Made by a program: the position numbers and the translations under genes
Notes under the pieces: generated by a model
Told to the model about the DNA's origin: nothing
The model's database searches: none
The model's input: only the letters and a program-made list of their open reading frames with translations
Part shown: positions 29,586-38,765 of the stretch, one piece after another
How the letters are laid out: each line of letters starts with the position of its first letter
Position numbering within the stretch: the stretch's first letter is position 1
Origin: an uncultured Propionibacteriaceae bacterium
GTDB lineage: Bacteria; Actinomycetota; Actinomycetes; Propionibacteriales; Propionibacteriaceae
Direction of reading: 5' to 3'
NCBI GenBank assembly: GCA_937926975.1
Contig: CALBCJ010000033.1
Location: 5,173-69,172 of the forward strand
DNA: 64,000 nt

Positions 29586-30839
29586 GTGGAGCTTCTCCGT
29601 CGAGCCGTCGAGGACCGCGCCCGGGAGATCCTCGACTTCTCCCCCGTCCTCACTCTGGAGGGGGCTCGGCAGGTCGGTAAGTCGACTCTGGCGCAGATCG
29701 TGGCCGCCTCACGCCCCTCCACCATCGTCACTCTGGACGACCCGGGCACCCTCGCCGCAGCCCGGCACGACCCGCGCGGCTTCGCCGACCAGGCCCCTGA
29801 CCGTACGCTCATCATTGACGAGATCCAGCGAGCACCGGAGCTCACCATCGCTGTCAAGGCCTCTGTCGACGCCGACCGCCGCCCTGGTCGCTTCATCCTC
29901 ACCGGATCGTCCGACCTCGCCCGAGTACGCGGTGACAAGGACTCTCTCGCAGGCCGCGCCATGGGCCTGCGACTGTTCCCCCTGAGTCAGGCAGAGATCG
30001 ACGCCAGCCCGCCGGACGCCTTTGTGGACCGGCTTCTCGCGGCCGAGGCCGACCTCGGCGACCTGGCCAGCGCCCAGCCCATCAACCGCGACGACCTTGT
30101 CGAGCGGGTCGCCCGCGGTGGCTACCCAGCGGTCCGCAGTGCTAGCCCCCGACTGCACGGGCGCTGGCTCAGCGACTACGCCAGCCATCTGCTGCGGGTG
30201 GATGCCACGGAGAGCAGCCGCCTAGACCCAGGGCGCCTGGAGGCCTTGCTACGGCTCATCGCCGCCAACCAGTCGGGAGAGCTCGTCAAGGCCCGCCTGG
30301 CACAGGAGGCCGCCCTGCCGGCGTCCTCGGTAACGTCGTACCTTGATGCGCTGCACAAGCTGTACCTCGTGGAGACCGTCCCCCCGTGGTCACCCAGCCT
30401 GACCACGCGGGAGACTGGTCGCTCTAAGGCTCTGGTCACAGACTCGGGCCTGTCTGCTCGGCTCATGGGTGTGACGCCCGGCATCCTCCGGGATGTCGTC
30501 GCGGGGGCAAAGCCCCTGGGCGCCCTTGTAGAGGGCTTCGTCACCAGCGAGCTGCGGGCGCAGCAGGAGTGGGCCGAGGCCGACTACCGCCTCTTCCACT
30601 GGCGTGACCGCACTGGCAGAGAGGTGGACCTGATCATCGAGCTGGCCGACGGTACGGTCATCGCTGTCGAGGTGAAGAGCGCCCGGTCACTGACGGGGCA
30701 GCACTTCACCGGTCTGGACTTCGTACGGGAGCGTCTGGGCGAGCGCCTGCGGGCCGGGGTGGTCCTGGCCCCACTCGACGCTCCGCTCCGGTACGGCCCC
30801 AGGCTGTGGGGGCTGCCCATCGACGCGCTGTGGCGCTGA
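29586..30839 (+). CDS. AAA ATPase with DUF4143 domain
   Basis: This 417-aa protein has Walker A GARQVGKST (residues 26-34), Walker B TLIIDEIQRAPEL, sensor-1 FILTGSS, and a C-terminal DUF4143 region ending in a nuclease-like core (REVDLIIELADGTVIAVEVKS). Such orphan ATPases are common and mobile in bacteria; the function is unknown. I chose GTG 29586 from the leaderless promoter geometry; ATGs at 29574 and 29577 are in frame but overlap the -10. Three iterons lie upstream and may mark autoregulation. Confidence 0.9.
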   Translation: MELLRRAVEDRAREILDFSPVLTLEGARQVGKSTLAQIVAASRPSTIVTLDDPGTLAAARHDPRGFADQAPDRTLIIDEIQRAPELTIAVKASVDADRRPGRFILTGSSDLARVRGDKDSLAGRAMGLRLFPLSQAEIDASPPDAFVDRLLAAEADLGDLASAQPINRDDLVERVARGGYPAVRSASPRLHGRWLSDYASHLLRVDATESSRLDPGRLEALLRLIAANQSGELVKARLAQEAALPASSVTSYLDALHKLYLVETVPPWSPSLTTRETGRSKALVTDSGLSARLMGVTPGILRDVVAGAKPLGALVEGFVTSELRAQQEWAEADYRLFHWRDRTGREVDLIIELADGTVIAVEVKSARSLTGQHFTGLDFVRERLGERLRAGVVLAPLDAPLRYGPRLWGLPIDALWR

Positions 30840-30870
30840 GACCGGCGCCAGACCCCGTACTCTCGACTGC

Positions 30871-31593
30871 ATGACCCCCGAGGACTTCGCCACGCTCACC
30901 GCTTCTCGCCACTCGGTCCGTGACTTCCGCCCGGACCCGGTGCCGCAGGAGGTGCTGGACGCGATCTGGGCCGATGCGACCACCGCCCCCAGCTGGTCGA
31001 ACACCCGCCCGTACCAGCTGGCTGTCGCGACCGGGGAGCGGGCCGACCGGCTCCGGGCCGGCTACCGGGCCGAGTTCGCGAAGGTGGCTCCGGTCCGGCG
31101 CAAGGAGCGTGCCGGGCTGCTGAAGGCGCTGCTGCGCGGCGGGCTCCCCGACGGCGACTTCAAGCCCTGGCGCCCGTACCCGACTGACCTGCAGCCTCGC
31201 GCCGTCGAGGTGGGCAAGGCCCTGTACGGGCACCTCGGGATCGGCCGCGGTGACCGGGCCGCCCGGGAGCAGGCCGAGCTGGCCAACATGGACGCCTTCG
31301 GAGCGCCGGTGATCGGCTTTCTCCTGGTCCACAAGGGGCTGCTCCCGTTCTCGGCCATGGACGGCGGGCTGCTGCTGCAGACCATCCTGCTGTCGGTGAA
31401 GGCCCGCGGAGTCGACTCCTGCCCGCTGGGAGTGCTGGCGGCCTGGCGGCGGGTGCTGGCGAGCGAGTTCGAGCTACCCCGCCAGTACGGCCTGGTCACG
31501 GGTTTTGCCCTCGGGTACGCCTCGGACGCGCCGGTCAACGACTTCCGGGCCCACCGCCCGGCGGTGGAGATGGTGCCTGCAAAGCGCGTCTGA
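30871..31593 (+). CDS. Nitroreductase family protein
   Basis: This 240-aa flavoprotein has the FMN-binding N-terminus ASRHSVRDFRPDPVP, the APSWSNTRPYQLAVA segment, and the ARGVDSCPLGVLAAW and FALGYASD motifs of the nitroreductase fold. It would reduce nitro compounds or quinones with NAD(P)H; the physiological substrate is unknown. A -10 like TACTCT (30858-30863) lies 7 nt before the ATG without an RBS, again a leaderless pattern. Confidence 0.92.
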   Translation: MTPEDFATLTASRHSVRDFRPDPVPQEVLDAIWADATTAPSWSNTRPYQLAVATGERADRLRAGYRAEFAKVAPVRRKERAGLLKALLRGGLPDGDFKPWRPYPTDLQPRAVEVGKALYGHLGIGRGDRAAREQAELANMDAFGAPVIGFLLVHKGLLPFSAMDGGLLLQTILLSVKARGVDSCPLGVLAAWRRVLASEFELPRQYGLVTGFALGYASDAPVNDFRAHRPAVEMVPAKRV

Positions 31594-31625
31594 GGCCGCG
31601 GCCCAGACGTGGGTAGCCTCGGTCT

Positions 31626-32609
31626 GTGACCAGTCAGTACCCTCCAGGACCGTCTCCGTACCAGCAGCCCGGGTGGTCACCTGCTCCGCAGCCGTACGCT
31701 CCCGCCCCGCAGGTCCCTGCCGGGCAGCAGCCGGTCCCGCCGCACTCCTCCCAGCAGACCCCATCCAGCGGCCAGCACCCGTACGGACAGACCCCGCCAT
31801 CCCAGCACCCGTACGGGCAGGCCCCACACCCCACCAGCGGCCAGCACCCGTACGGGCAGACCCCACAGCCCAGCGGCCAGTACCCGGGCCAGCCTCAGGT
31901 CCCGGTGCCCGCCGCCCAGGGCCAGCAGCCCGCGAGCCCGCACCCCCCACAGCCCGGCGACCCGCACCACCCGCCAGCCCACAGCCCCGCGAGGCCGCCG
32001 GCCCCGGCCCGGGGGAAGCGGGCTCTGCCCATCGGCGTCGGCGCCGTGGTCGCGATGACCGTCGTCGCGCTGGTCGGGTGGCTCGTGGTCTGGCCGGTAG
32101 TCGACAAAGGTCCGGCGCTGCCGGTGCTCACACTGCGCCGGGTCTTCGAGCACGAGGTCTCTGGCCTGGTCAACCACCCCGGCCGGGAGCCCGTCGCTGC
32201 CCCGTCGTACTTCACGACCGCGGCCGACGACCCGTGCCTGGTCAGTGTCGCAGAGGCGCTCAGCAAGGGTGCTCTGGCACAGCAGATCGGTTCCGCCGAC
32301 CGGCAGTCCGAGTCCGGCTGGGCGGTCATCTTCCTCAGCCAGGACGAGGCCACAGCGGCCTTCACCCAGCTCCGCGCCAGTCTCATGACCTGCCGCCCCG
32401 ACGGGGTCCAGGAGGCTGAGGGAAAAACCCGCGGACAGCCCGTTTACCAGACCTTCTCTGGCGCCTTGTTCCCGGGCTCCGCCTGGAAGCAGGCAACCAT
32501 GGTCCGCTACGGCAACCTCGTCACCCTCACCATGGTGCTTGACCAGAAGGAGCCCGCCCCGCAGGCCGCGGCAATCCAGCAGCGGGTCGACGAGCTCGCC
32601 CAGCGGTGA
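31626..32609 (+). CDS. Pro/Gln-rich membrane-anchored protein of unknown function
   Basis: This 327-aa protein has a disordered N-terminal ~130 residues rich in Pro and Gln with repeated HPYGQ units, one TM helix near residues 138-158 (LPIGVGAVVAMTVVALVGWLVV), and an extracytoplasmic domain of ~165 residues with two cysteines (DPCLVS and LMTCRP) that may form a disulphide. The type is common in actinobacteria. The GTG start lies 6 nt after TAGCCT (31614-31619), a leaderless arrangement. No family recognised. Confidence 0.8.
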   Translation: MTSQYPPGPSPYQQPGWSPAPQPYAPAPQVPAGQQPVPPHSSQQTPSSGQHPYGQTPPSQHPYGQAPHPTSGQHPYGQTPQPSGQYPGQPQVPVPAAQGQQPASPHPPQPGDPHHPPAHSPARPPAPARGKRALPIGVGAVVAMTVVALVGWLVVWPVVDKGPALPVLTLRRVFEHEVSGLVNHPGREPVAAPSYFTTAADDPCLVSVAEALSKGALAQQIGSADRQSESGWAVIFLSQDEATAAFTQLRASLMTCRPDGVQEAEGKTRGQPVYQTFSGALFPGSAWKQATMVRYGNLVTLTMVLDQKEPAPQAAAIQQRVDELAQR

Positions 32610-32694
32610 CGTCGTTGCTTGTCAGAGCCGGCTCTCGATGCCGGTTTGGAGATCGGCCCAGAACGTGACAGAGTGTCTCTACCTGTTCCGGTGC

Positions 32695-32730
32695 GGCACG
32701 GGCCCCCCATCCCCCCGGTGGGCCCGTGCC
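32695..32730. terminator. Perfect 11-bp hairpin in a convergent gap
   Basis: GGCACGGGCCC (32695-32705) and GGGCCCGTGCC (32720-32730) pair perfectly around a C-rich 14-nt loop, between two convergent genes. Confidence 0.7.
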
Positions 32731-32748
32731 ACACGGGAGCAGGTCACA

Positions 32749-32770
32749 GGGCGCCGGTTCTCCGGCGCCC
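32749..32770. terminator. Second hairpin in the convergent gap
   Basis: GGGCGCCGG and CCGGCGCCC form a 9-bp stem with a TTCT loop followed by TTGTG. With the hairpin at 32695-32730 it should insulate the two convergent genes. Confidence 0.75.
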
Positions 32771-32813
32771 TTGTGCTACCCGGCCACTCCTGAGCAGGCG
32801 CTCCTGAGCAGGC

Positions 32814-34166
32814 TCAGCGCTGCTCCCGCAGCGGCCCGATCTGCCAGGCCACCACCAGTCCCAGCGCGGTGAAGCCAACCATCCCGGTCAGCATCCACCC
32901 GTACCCGGCCCGCAGGTCAGCGCTCGGCAGCCAGGCCGCGTACACAGCCCCCGCCACCGCCACCAGCAGGCAGCTGCCGAGGGTGTCAGCCAGCTGCTGG
33001 GCAGCGTTGTTGCGCCCCTGCACCGACGGGCTGGACAGCGACATCACCGCTAGCTGGACGGAGGTTGTGGCCAGTCCCATGCCGAGTCCGCCGAGCAGCC
33101 AGCCGACGACGACCAGCCCGCCCCAGAGCCCCGGCCACCAGGCCAGGGCGGTCATGGTCACGGTGGCGGCGCTCAGCAGGCCCATGCCGACGACGATGAC
33201 TCGGCCCCGTGGCAGGACGGCTGGCGGTCGAGACTGGAGCCAGGCGCCGAGGGTCCAGCCGACCGAGCCGACCGTCAGCGAGCCGCCGGCCAAGAACGGT
33301 GACCAGCCCCGCAGCTGGGCCATCATCAGCGGAAAGAACGAGACCATGACGAAGTACGGCCCGGCCAGCAGCGCCTTGGTCGCGATCGCCGGCAGCAGCG
33401 GGCCGGACCGCAGCAGCCCGGCCGGCATCAGCCGCGGTACCCCCAGTGCGAGACCCACCAGGCCGGCCACGCTGGTCACCGCCACCAGCGCGGAGGCCCC
33501 GTCCCCCGAGGCGGCCCGCTGCCCGGCGTACTGGACGGCCGCGACCGCGACCGCGGTCAGCAGGGCCGCCCAGACCGGGACCCCGGCGGGTGCGTCGTGG
33601 CCCGCCTCGTACTCACGCCGCAGCGTCAGCAGGCTCGGCCCGCAGAGCACGGCGGCCGCGACGACCAGCGGCAGCACCGAGATGAAGACCCAGTGCCAGC
33701 TCCAAGTCTCGGTGACCCAGGCCGCGACCGGCGGGCCGACGAAGGACGGCAGCATCCAGCAGGTGGAGAACAGTCCCATCAGCCGCGGCCGCTCGGCCTC
33801 GCTGAACCCCTGGGCCACGGTGACCGCCCAGCCGATGTTGATCGCCCCGGCCCCGATCCCTTGCAGCGTACGGCCGACGAGGAGCACCGGCATCGTCGGC
33901 GCTACCCCGGCCGCCACCAGACCCGCAGCGAAGCTGGCCGCGCCCAGCAGCAGCGGCAGGTACGGGCCGGACCGGTCCGCGACCCGGCCACCGAGCACCG
34001 TACTGGCCAGCATCGCGACGCTGAACAGGGAGAAGACCCACGCGTACAGGTCGAGCCGGCCGAGGTCGGCCGCCGCCGCAGGCATCGCCGTGGCTACCGA
34101 CATCGACTCGAAGGCAATCGCGGTCACCCCCGCGCACAGGCCGACCACCAGTCGCGTTCTGGACAC
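32814..34166 (-). CDS. Major facilitator superfamily transporter
   Basis: This 450-aa protein has an MFS core with about twelve or more helices, the cytoplasmic loop motif GGRVADRSGPYLPLL after helix 2, LVGRTLQGIGAGAIN (motif C-like region) and LMGLFSTCWMLPSFVGPPVAAWVTE, as in drug efflux transporters. The substrate is unknown. I chose GTG at 34166 so that the protein begins just before the first helix; the open frame extends to 34268 with unlikely sequence. Confidence 0.87.
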   Translation of the reverse strand: MSRTRLVVGLCAGVTAIAFESMSVATAMPAAAADLGRLDLYAWVFSLFSVAMLASTVLGGRVADRSGPYLPLLLGAASFAAGLVAAGVAPTMPVLLVGRTLQGIGAGAINIGWAVTVAQGFSEAERPRLMGLFSTCWMLPSFVGPPVAAWVTETWSWHWVFISVLPLVVAAAVLCGPSLLTLRREYEAGHDAPAGVPVWAALLTAVAVAAVQYAGQRAASGDGASALVAVTSVAGLVGLALGVPRLMPAGLLRSGPLLPAIATKALLAGPYFVMVSFFPLMMAQLRGWSPFLAGGSLTVGSVGWTLGAWLQSRPPAVLPRGRVIVVGMGLLSAATVTMTALAWWPGLWGGLVVVGWLLGGLGMGLATTSVQLAVMSLSSPSVQGRNNAAQQLADTLGSCLLVAVAGAVYAAWLPSADLRAGYGWMLTGMVGFTALGLVVAWQIGPLREQR

Positions 34167-34462
34167 GGCGAACAGCCTGCCACGCTCGGTACGGTCGTGC
34201 AGACGGAGCCTGGAGGGACACGTCCCACCCCCGCAGCCGAGCCTCACCTCGGTCACTGTGGCGGGCACGAGCGCCCTGGGCCAGCCCCGCAGCCTGTGAG
34301 GCCTGCGGCCGGGTCCGCAGGAGTCCAGCGGCCGGGGCCCGCCGGGTTTCTGGAGCGGCCCGTCTCACCGCGACTTTGCTTCGCGACCGCATGCTTCGCT
34401 TAGACTGATCTACTCGTTGCCCTCCGTCATCTGCAGTACGTCCTGCGGGGAAGGGAGTACTG

Positions 34463-36304
34463 GTGAGCGGCCCGACGGCGGTCACCGAGACTGTTGATGC
34501 CTACCTGCGCCGGCGTCGTCGCCGGCTCGGCTTCCTGACCAACGAGACCTATGCCGCGGTGGCCCTGGCACTTGCCACGGTCGCGGCCCTGGTGTGGGCG
34601 AATACCGGCGAGAGCTACCACGCCTTCTGGAGCACGCCCCTGTCCGTCTTCGCGGGCAGCATCGGCATCGAGCTCACGGTGCACCAGTGGGTCGATGAGG
34701 GGCTGATGACCGCCTTCTTCTTCATGGTGGGGCTGGACGTCAGACGGGACCTCACCCTCGGTGACCTGCGACTACCCGGCCACGCCCTGCTGCCCGTGGC
34801 CGCGGCCCTGGGCGGCCTGCTCGTGCCCGCCCTGATCTACCTCTTCATCGCCCAGGGGACCGAGGCGACTCATGCCTGGGGCACAGTGATCTCAACCGAC
34901 ACCGCCTTCGCCCTGGGGATGCTGGCGGTGGTCGGCCCCAAGAAGGCGCCGCGCCTGCGCCTGTTCCTCCTGGCCTTCGCCGTCATCGACGACATCGGGG
35001 CACTGCTGGTCATCGCCCTGTTCTACTCCGAGAGCCTGAACCTGGTGGCTCTGGGGGTGGCGGTCCTGGGGCTGGTGGGGGTCTGGGGCCTGGCCCGTCG
35101 CGGGGTATGGCGTGCTCCCCCGTACCTGGTCCTGGCCGGGATCATCTGGTACGCCTTCTACCGCTCGGGCGTGCACCCGACCCTGGCCGGCGTTCTTATC
35201 GCCCTGCTCATGCCGGTCTACGGGGTGCGCAGCCAGGACGTCGCCGCCGCCAACGAGGTGGCCCGGCTCTACCGGCAGTCCCCGGCGCCGGTGACCGCGG
35301 CGACCCTGCGTGAGGCGCTGGCCTACTCCATGCCCATGAACCAGCGCCTGTCCTTCTTCCTGCCGCCCTATGTGAACTTTCTGGTGGTCCCGCTCTTCGC
35401 GCTGGCCAACGCCGGGGTCGCCCTGAGCTCGCAGTCCCTGAGCACCGCCTTCACCTCGCGGATTACCTGGGCGGTGGTCATCGGCATGGTCGTCGGCAAG
35501 TTCCTGGGCGTCACGCTGGGCTCGGCCCTGGTGCTGCGGTGGGTGCCTGCCTCTCGCCTCCCCGGAGTGGACGTGCCCCGCATCATGGGGATCGCGGCCC
35601 TGTCGGGGATAGGCTTCACCATCTCGCTGCTCGTGGCGGGCCTAGCTCTGGAGAACGAGGCAGCGCGGGACCAGGCCCGGATCGGCGTGCTGTGCGCCTC
35701 ACTCGGCGCCCTGGTCCTGGCGGCGCTCATCTTCCGCATCGCCGACCGTGTCAGCCCCCTGCCCCCGTCCCCGGGGCAAACGCTGCGCCGGGAGGTCAAC
35801 GAGCACGACCTGGCTACCGGTGACCCGCACGCGCCTCATACGCTCATCAACTACGCAGACATGACCTACGAGGGCCGCTGGCAGCTCATGGAGGCGCTCA
35901 AGGGGATCGCGCACCTGCGCGACGCGGGCCACGTACGGCTGGTCCTGCGCCACAAGCTCTCGGGCTCGGAGAGCCTGCTGGCAGCCCTGGCCCTGGAGGC
36001 CGCCAGGCATCAGGACGAGAGCAGGCTGTGGCGCTTCCATGACGCGCTCGCCGAGCTCAACGGGCAGGTCACTGCCGGTACCATCACCAGGGCCGCGGAG
36101 GAGACGGGCCTCGACTCCCAGGCCCTGTGGAAGCGTATCCACAGTGGTGAGGACGAGCCCAAGGTCCTGGCGGACGACCTGGATGTCGAGGGTCTCACGG
36201 AGGACGCCGGTCCCGTCGTCTACATCGACGGCGAGCGCTTCGACTACCTCCTCAACCGCTGGACCTTCTCTGAGGCGCTGGCCGAGCGAGAGCCGCAGGG
36301 CTGA
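34463..36304 (+). CDS. nhaA: NhaA Na+/H+ antiporter fused to a thioredoxin-like domain
   Basis: This 613-aa protein joins an NhaA antiporter (residues ~1-430), with the paired aspartates in LLAFAVIDDIGALLVIAL and STDTAFALGML, to a C-terminal DsbA/thioredoxin-like domain (~435-613). In the latter the usual CxxC is replaced by YADMTYEG, so it cannot do thiol chemistry; the cis-Pro region AGPVVYIDGERF remains. The start is GTG with AAGGGAG 6 nt upstream. Codon use and local word content differ from the flanking genes, hinting at transfer. Confidence 0.92.
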   Translation: MSGPTAVTETVDAYLRRRRRRLGFLTNETYAAVALALATVAALVWANTGESYHAFWSTPLSVFAGSIGIELTVHQWVDEGLMTAFFFMVGLDVRRDLTLGDLRLPGHALLPVAAALGGLLVPALIYLFIAQGTEATHAWGTVISTDTAFALGMLAVVGPKKAPRLRLFLLAFAVIDDIGALLVIALFYSESLNLVALGVAVLGLVGVWGLARRGVWRAPPYLVLAGIIWYAFYRSGVHPTLAGVLIALLMPVYGVRSQDVAAANEVARLYRQSPAPVTAATLREALAYSMPMNQRLSFFLPPYVNFLVVPLFALANAGVALSSQSLSTAFTSRITWAVVIGMVVGKFLGVTLGSALVLRWVPASRLPGVDVPRIMGIAALSGIGFTISLLVAGLALENEAARDQARIGVLCASLGALVLAALIFRIADRVSPLPPSPGQTLRREVNEHDLATGDPHAPHTLINYADMTYEGRWQLMEALKGIAHLRDAGHVRLVLRHKLSGSESLLAALALEAARHQDESRLWRFHDALAELNGQVTAGTITRAAEETGLDSQALWKRIHSGEDEPKVLADDLDVEGLTEDAGPVVYIDGERFDYLLNRWTFSEALAEREPQG

Positions 36305-36396
36305 CGAGCTCTTGGGGCTCCGAGGCGCCCGAGTGAACCATCAAGAAGAAGGTCCGCGACGGCACTGAGAGGACACTTTCCAGCCCCGCAGGTGAA

Positions 36397-36660
36397 CCTC
36401 GCCTTGGTTACTGTGGCGGCATGCCGAACCGGTCAGTCTCTCGACGGCTGCTGATCGCCGCCGGGCTGGCACTGACGGCCGGCTGCGGCGGCTCGGGAGG
36501 CAGTCCGGGCAGGCGAGGAAATCTCCGGCTGGGTACCGTTCGATGTCCCATCCGGCCCAGGTGAGCTGGTGGTCCTGAATGAAGCCCGCGACCCGTTCAT
36601 CCTTCTCAGCACTCAGGAGGCACGTTGCGCTATCACGATGACGATGAGATCGTCGCGGTT
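36397..36660 (+). pseudogene. Broken lipoprotein gene, paralogue of the gene at 38766
   Basis: The ATG at 36421 opens MPNRSVSRRLLIAAGLALTAGC, a lipoprotein signal peptide very like that of the protein encoded at 38766. After ~34 residues the frame is lost. In another frame the C-terminal part continues as SGWVPFDVPSGPGELVVLNE, matching TGWVSFDVPADRGVLVIEDE of the intact copy. A middle section of ~70 codons is missing. A -10 like TACTGT (36409-36414) lies 6 nt before the ATG. The tail runs into the next gene's start. Confidence 0.8.
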
Positions 36661-37236
36661 GACATTGAGGAGGGACGAGTCGTCGGCGTCTCGCTCAAGA
36701 ACTCGTGGCGAGATCGAATGACCACCGCACAACTGGGCCAGGCGCTCACCGCACAGCTGGCCCGAGCGTGGTCCGAGCCGATGATCGAGGCCGCGCAAGC
36801 CCTGATGGAGCGTCCAGTGGCGACTCCTGCCCCGACGCCGTCGACCCCGAGCCCGTCTCTGGCCTCTCGCCAGCCCGACCTCGCCTACCTGGCCGCCATC
36901 AGCGAGCACATCAGCCAGATCACCGCGCGAACCCGGGCCAAGCTCACTGACCCCACCTACCTCTCCAGCCTGACCCCACCCGCACAGCAGACATACGTCA
37001 GCCGGGACGACTACGTCAGCCTCGGGCACGTCGGCGACCAGATCGCGGAGGTCCAGCTCCAGGACGACTACTTCCGCAAGGCCCCGGTCATGGCGGCCAG
37101 CGAAACGATCCAGCGAGCCTTCGACGAGTTCTACCAGTCAGACCACCCCCTGGACCCTCAGTCGGACCCAGACCCCGAGCTAACCGCCGACCGAGCCCAG
37201 CTCGACCGAATTCTACAAGAACTGGAGGCCCTGTAA
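36625..37236 (+). CDS. YbaB/EbfC-like protein, type VII secretion-associated
   Basis: This 203-aa protein has an N-terminal ~65 residues (DDEIVAVDIEEGRVVGVSLKNSWRDRMTTAQLGQALTAQL) that fit the YbaB/EbfC-like fold seen in actinobacterial ESX-type loci. A Pro/Thr linker and an acidic helical C-terminus follow. The start is TTG at 36625, supported by AGGAGG 5-11 nt upstream. The next gene begins 2 bp after its stop, so it opens a three-gene operon. A chaperone or regulator role for the following helical proteins is inferred. Confidence 0.65.
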   Translation: MRYHDDDEIVAVDIEEGRVVGVSLKNSWRDRMTTAQLGQALTAQLARAWSEPMIEAAQALMERPVATPAPTPSTPSPSLASRQPDLAYLAAISEHISQITARTRAKLTDPTYLSSLTPPAQQTYVSRDDYVSLGHVGDQIAEVQLQDDYFRKAPVMAASETIQRAFDEFYQSDHPLDPQSDPDPELTADRAQLDRILQELEAL

Positions 37237-37238
37237 GC

Positions 37239-37562
37239 ATGGTCGATCTACGATTCCGAGCAGAGTACTTCAAGAAGCACAACGAGGCCTGGGACGGCTT
37301 CTCGCAGGACCTGACAAACCACAAGAGCAGGTTCGTCGCGGCAAAGCCACAGGGCGCGTCTCTAGCGGCGACCTTCCTGCTAGAGTGGATGCAGTCCTAC
37401 CGGAAGACTGAGGCAAACATCGAGAACGACCTCTACTCCAAGGGAGTCGATGCAACGCTCCAGGTGGGGGACAAGCTCGAAGAGAGTTGCCGAAACTACC
37501 TGGCCGTCGAGGCCGAGAACCAGGCCGAGGCGGACGCTATCCTAGCCGAGGTGGGATACTGA
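37239..37562 (+). CDS. Small EspC/WXG100-like helical protein
   Basis: This 107-aa, almost entirely helical protein has a W18-D-G20 motif between two helices (KHNEAWDGFSQDL) and conserved aliphatic spacing, as in type VII secretion targets of the EspC or WXG100 groups. It has no signal peptide. It lies 2 bp after the YbaB-like gene and 1 bp before the larger helical gene, so the two helical products could form a secreted heterodimer. No strong sequence family could be confirmed by eye. Confidence 0.6.
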   Translation: MVDLRFRAEYFKKHNEAWDGFSQDLTNHKSRFVAAKPQGASLAATFLLEWMQSYRKTEANIENDLYSKGVDATLQVGDKLEESCRNYLAVEAENQAEADAILAEVGY

Positions 37563-37563
37563 C

Positions 37564-38373
37564 ATGGCAAGCGTCAAGGATATCTGCGACAAGCTCGAGA
37601 CGGAGTGCAAGGACTACCCGTCGGACGTCACTGACATCAACAAGGAGATCGACCAGAACATGGCCAAGGCCCGGCGATCTCCGTTCTACATCCTCTTCCC
37701 GACCGCGTCCATCCTGGAGATCATGATCAAGAAGCTCCTTGACGACCTCCAGGACACATATGAGAAAATTCGCCAGAAGATCAAGGACGACATCCTCCCA
37801 TTCATCTTCGCACCCTACTACCTGGCGAAGTCTGGCGACGACTTCGGTGACATCGCCCGGGACACATCATCGCTGGCCGGGAGAATGGCTGAGGGGCAGA
37901 TCTTGCCAGCGGCCGAGTGGTCGGGCGTGGGATTCAATGCCTACGAGACCACTCGGGGTCAGCAGGAGGAGGCCGCCAAGGTGACGGCCGCGAGCGTCCA
38001 GACACTCTCCGAGCAGCTCCATACGGTGGCCACCAACATGGTCCTCTACTGGGACAAGGTGCAGGCTGCCATCGCCAAGTTCCTTCTGGACTCGCTCGCT
38101 CAGGCCGCACAGCTGGTTGACGTCAAGAAGTGGACAGAGGTGGTTCCCACCCTCGCCAATATCGCCAACGGCCTGTCCCAGCTGATCATCGACCAGCTGG
38201 TAGCCCTGCACGAGTACCTCCTGACCCAGGTTCCGCTCATGGATACCTTGAACCGGGAGATGATGGCAAGCGATGCCCTCCCTGGAGGCAATGGGTGGCC
38301 TGCCCCTGGTGGAGCCATGACGCAGCCCTCCGTCCCAGGGGAGCCGCCAACCTGGAACGACGGCGAGGACTAG
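37564..38373 (+). CDS. Large WXG-like helical protein, presumed type VII substrate
   Basis: This 269-aa protein is helical throughout. It carries a W119-S-G121 motif followed by FNAYETTRGQQEEAAKVTAASVQTLSEQLHTVA, the arrangement seen in PPE-like and EspB-like ESX substrates. A hydrophobic stretch near residues 40-56 is followed by charged helices; the C-terminus is Pro/Gly-rich. No signal peptide and no recognisable toxin domain are present. It ends the three-gene operon. No ESX ATPase or membrane gene lies in the window, so any secretion would use machinery elsewhere. Confidence 0.55.
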   Translation: MASVKDICDKLETECKDYPSDVTDINKEIDQNMAKARRSPFYILFPTASILEIMIKKLLDDLQDTYEKIRQKIKDDILPFIFAPYYLAKSGDDFGDIARDTSSLAGRMAEGQILPAAEWSGVGFNAYETTRGQQEEAAKVTAASVQTLSEQLHTVATNMVLYWDKVQAAIAKFLLDSLAQAAQLVDVKKWTEVVPTLANIANGLSQLIIDQLVALHEYLLTQVPLMDTLNREMMASDALPGGNGWPAPGGAMTQPSVPGEPPTWNDGED

Positions 38374-38752
38374 CTCGCCGGTCGTGCGGCAGCAGCGGGC
38401 CGATCTAGCCTCTCCGGGTCGGCTCGCTGCTGCGTGCGGGGCTCTTGCCTCCCCGCTGGCGCTGCAGCGGCCGACTCCTCTCCTGCAACCAGCGCGCGTT
38501 CGCTGCCCGGGCCCAGGCCGTCACCGGTCTGGGCCCGGTCTCAGAGCAGTCGCGGTGCAGCCAGCCGCCCGGACCTGGACCTCGGCGCCCGAATCCGTCG
38601 CTTTCCGCACCAACGATGACCCCACCGTGAACATACCCCCGTGAGCATCCCGATACTGGCACAGCGGCAACAAACCACGTAGTCGGACCACACTTCGTCC
38701 AAGCAGCCGGTTCGGCTCTGACGAATCAGACCCGCTATGGGCTTGTCTCATG
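38374..38752. other. Gene-free stretch between the WXG-like operon and the lipoprotein gene
   Basis: About 380 bp without a convincing gene, since short open frames on both strands have no family-like sequence. It may be decayed coding DNA, given the broken lipoprotein gene on the other side of the operon. Confidence 0.5.
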
Positions 38753-38758
38753 TAACGT
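38753..38758 (+). promoter_or_regulatory. -10 box TAACGT for a leaderless lipoprotein mRNA
   Basis: TAACGT matches the TANNNT -10 form and ends 7 nt before the ATG at 38766. No Shine-Dalgarno lies between them. Confidence 0.45.
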
Positions 38759-38765
38759 CACTGAC

